Of a stretch of DNA of 6,055 nucleotides, positions 5,463 through 6,055 are shown piece after piece (position 1 is the first letter of the stretch; each line of letters starts with the position of its first letter). Source of the DNA: Methanoregula sp. Lineage in GTDB: Archaea > Halobacteriota > Methanomicrobia > Methanomicrobiales > Methanospirillaceae. The notes under the pieces were generated by a model. It was not told the origin of the DNA, made no database searches, and saw only the letters and a program-made list of their open reading frames with translations. Made by a program: the position numbers and the translations under genes. Location: contig JBAZQB010000017.1 in the NCBI GenBank assembly GCA_041645435.1, positions 1-6,055 of the forward strand, in the 5' to 3' direction.

Positions 5463-6055
5463 ATGGAGACCAGTCGCTACAAATTTGCCAGTGTCTTTGA
5501 GCATGCCCCGATGCCACTGACATTGGTGCGCAAGAGTGGGGAGTTTGTCGACGTCAATGAGTCCTGGCTACATCAGTTCGGCTATCAGCGCGAAGACATC
5601 ATTGGCAATACCGCACTTGGCATTGGTTTGTGGGTCAACCCCAGTGAACGCGCCATCATGGTGGCGCAGGCCAATCAGACCGGCATCATCAATCGCATGG
5701 AGACCCATTTTCGTACCAAGGATGGCAAAGTTCTGATCTGCGCGCTGTCGGGGCGACCGCTCAATATCAATGATCAGGATCTGTATATCCTGACGCCGGT
5801 CGACATCACTCGCCAGCGCCAGGCCGAGCGTGAAATCCTGGAAATCAATGCCCAGCTTGAGTCACGCGTACTGTCGCGTACCACCAAACTGGAGGAAGCC
5901 AACAGGGAACTCAATGCCGCGCTGGACACCCTCAGCCTGGCGCAGGGGGAGCTGGTGCGAGCTGAGAAAATGGCCGCGCTTGGTTCCCTTGTTGCAGGTA
6001 TCGCGCATGAAATCAATACACCGGTTGGCGTCATTGTCACTGGTGCTTCTGTGCT
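5463..6055 (+). CDS. PAS-HisKA sensor histidine kinase, 5' end probably lost to IS30, 3' end beyond the window
   Basis: The product would sense a signal through its PAS domain and autophosphorylate on a His to feed a response regulator. Residues are numbered from the ATG at 5463. Residues 6-116 form a PAS domain (FASVFEHAPMPLTLV, VNESWLHQFGYQREDIIG, HFRTKDGK, TPVDITRQRQAERE). Residues 117-170 form a coiled-coil linker. The H-box follows (EKMAALGSLVAGIAHEINTP) with the phospho-acceptor His182 at 6006-6008. The window ends 15 residues later, so the ATPase domain is not seen. No membrane segment is visible. The frame stays open upstream through the IS30 end, and AAGGA is only 1 base before the ATG, so 5463 is not a convincing native start. 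The helix-like RYEKEMETSRY looks like a linker from a longer protein. I think the gene is 5'-truncated. An in-frame ATG at 5388 inside the IS30 leader could give a short fusion. A whole gene starting at 5463 is possible. Confidence 0.8.
   Translation, partial: METSRYKFASVFEHAPMPLTLVRKSGEFVDVNESWLHQFGYQREDIIGNTALGIGLWVNPSERAIMVAQANQTGIINRMETHFRTKDGKVLICALSGRPLNINDQDLYILTPVDITRQRQAEREILEINAQLESRVLSRTTKLEEANRELNAALDTLSLAQGELVRAEKMAALGSLVAGIAHEINTPVGVIVTGASV

Overview
The window looks like an accessory, insertion-sequence-scarred stretch of a proteobacterial chromosome. Betaproteobacteria (Burkholderiales-like) is my best guess, from the style of the two transposases and the PAS/HisKA kinase; nothing in the window proves the taxon. 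The genes at the two edges are cut by the window, and between them lies a pile-up of two insertion sequences.

Left third (1-1995, minus strand): one uninterrupted 665-codon reading frame starts at an ATG at 1995 and runs off the left edge without a stop. It is easy to miss because it has no stop inside the window. Its start is well defined: an in-frame TAG sits directly before the ATG, and an AAAGGG ribosome-binding motif lies 7 bases upstream. I recognise no family. The product has an uncharged Ser/Pro-rich N-terminus, a Cys/His-rich middle and an Ala/Gly-rich hydrophobic segment, which loosely recalls secreted effector or translocator proteins. That is inference only.

Gap (1996-2517): no convincing gene. 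It holds three copies of an 8-bp tandem repeat, one doubtful 64-residue ORF and two small hairpins.

Middle (2518-4418): an IS5-family element (2934-4418, 1485 bp, intact DDE transposase, inverted repeats matching at 17 of 20 end positions) is preceded by a perfect 417-bp second copy of its own left end (2518-2934). That copy starts exactly at the terminal base of the element and encodes a truncated transposase. The array has two left ends and one right end.

Right-middle (4419 to about 5445, minus strand): an IS30-family element. The last codons of its transposase and its right end are cut off by the IS5 right inverted repeat, which now supplies the final residues and stop codon. The DDE core is intact.

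Right end (from about 5446, plus strand): a PAS-HisKA sensor histidine kinase that starts abruptly at the IS30 end and runs off the right edge. Its expected upstream portion is not found on the far side of the IS pile-up. IS30 therefore probably landed in or beside the kinase gene, and a later rearrangement, perhaps an IS5-adjacent deletion, removed the IS30 right end and the kinase 5' part. The genes do not form an operon; what links them is IS-driven rearrangement. I see no CRISPR array, tRNA, rRNA or recognisable defence system.
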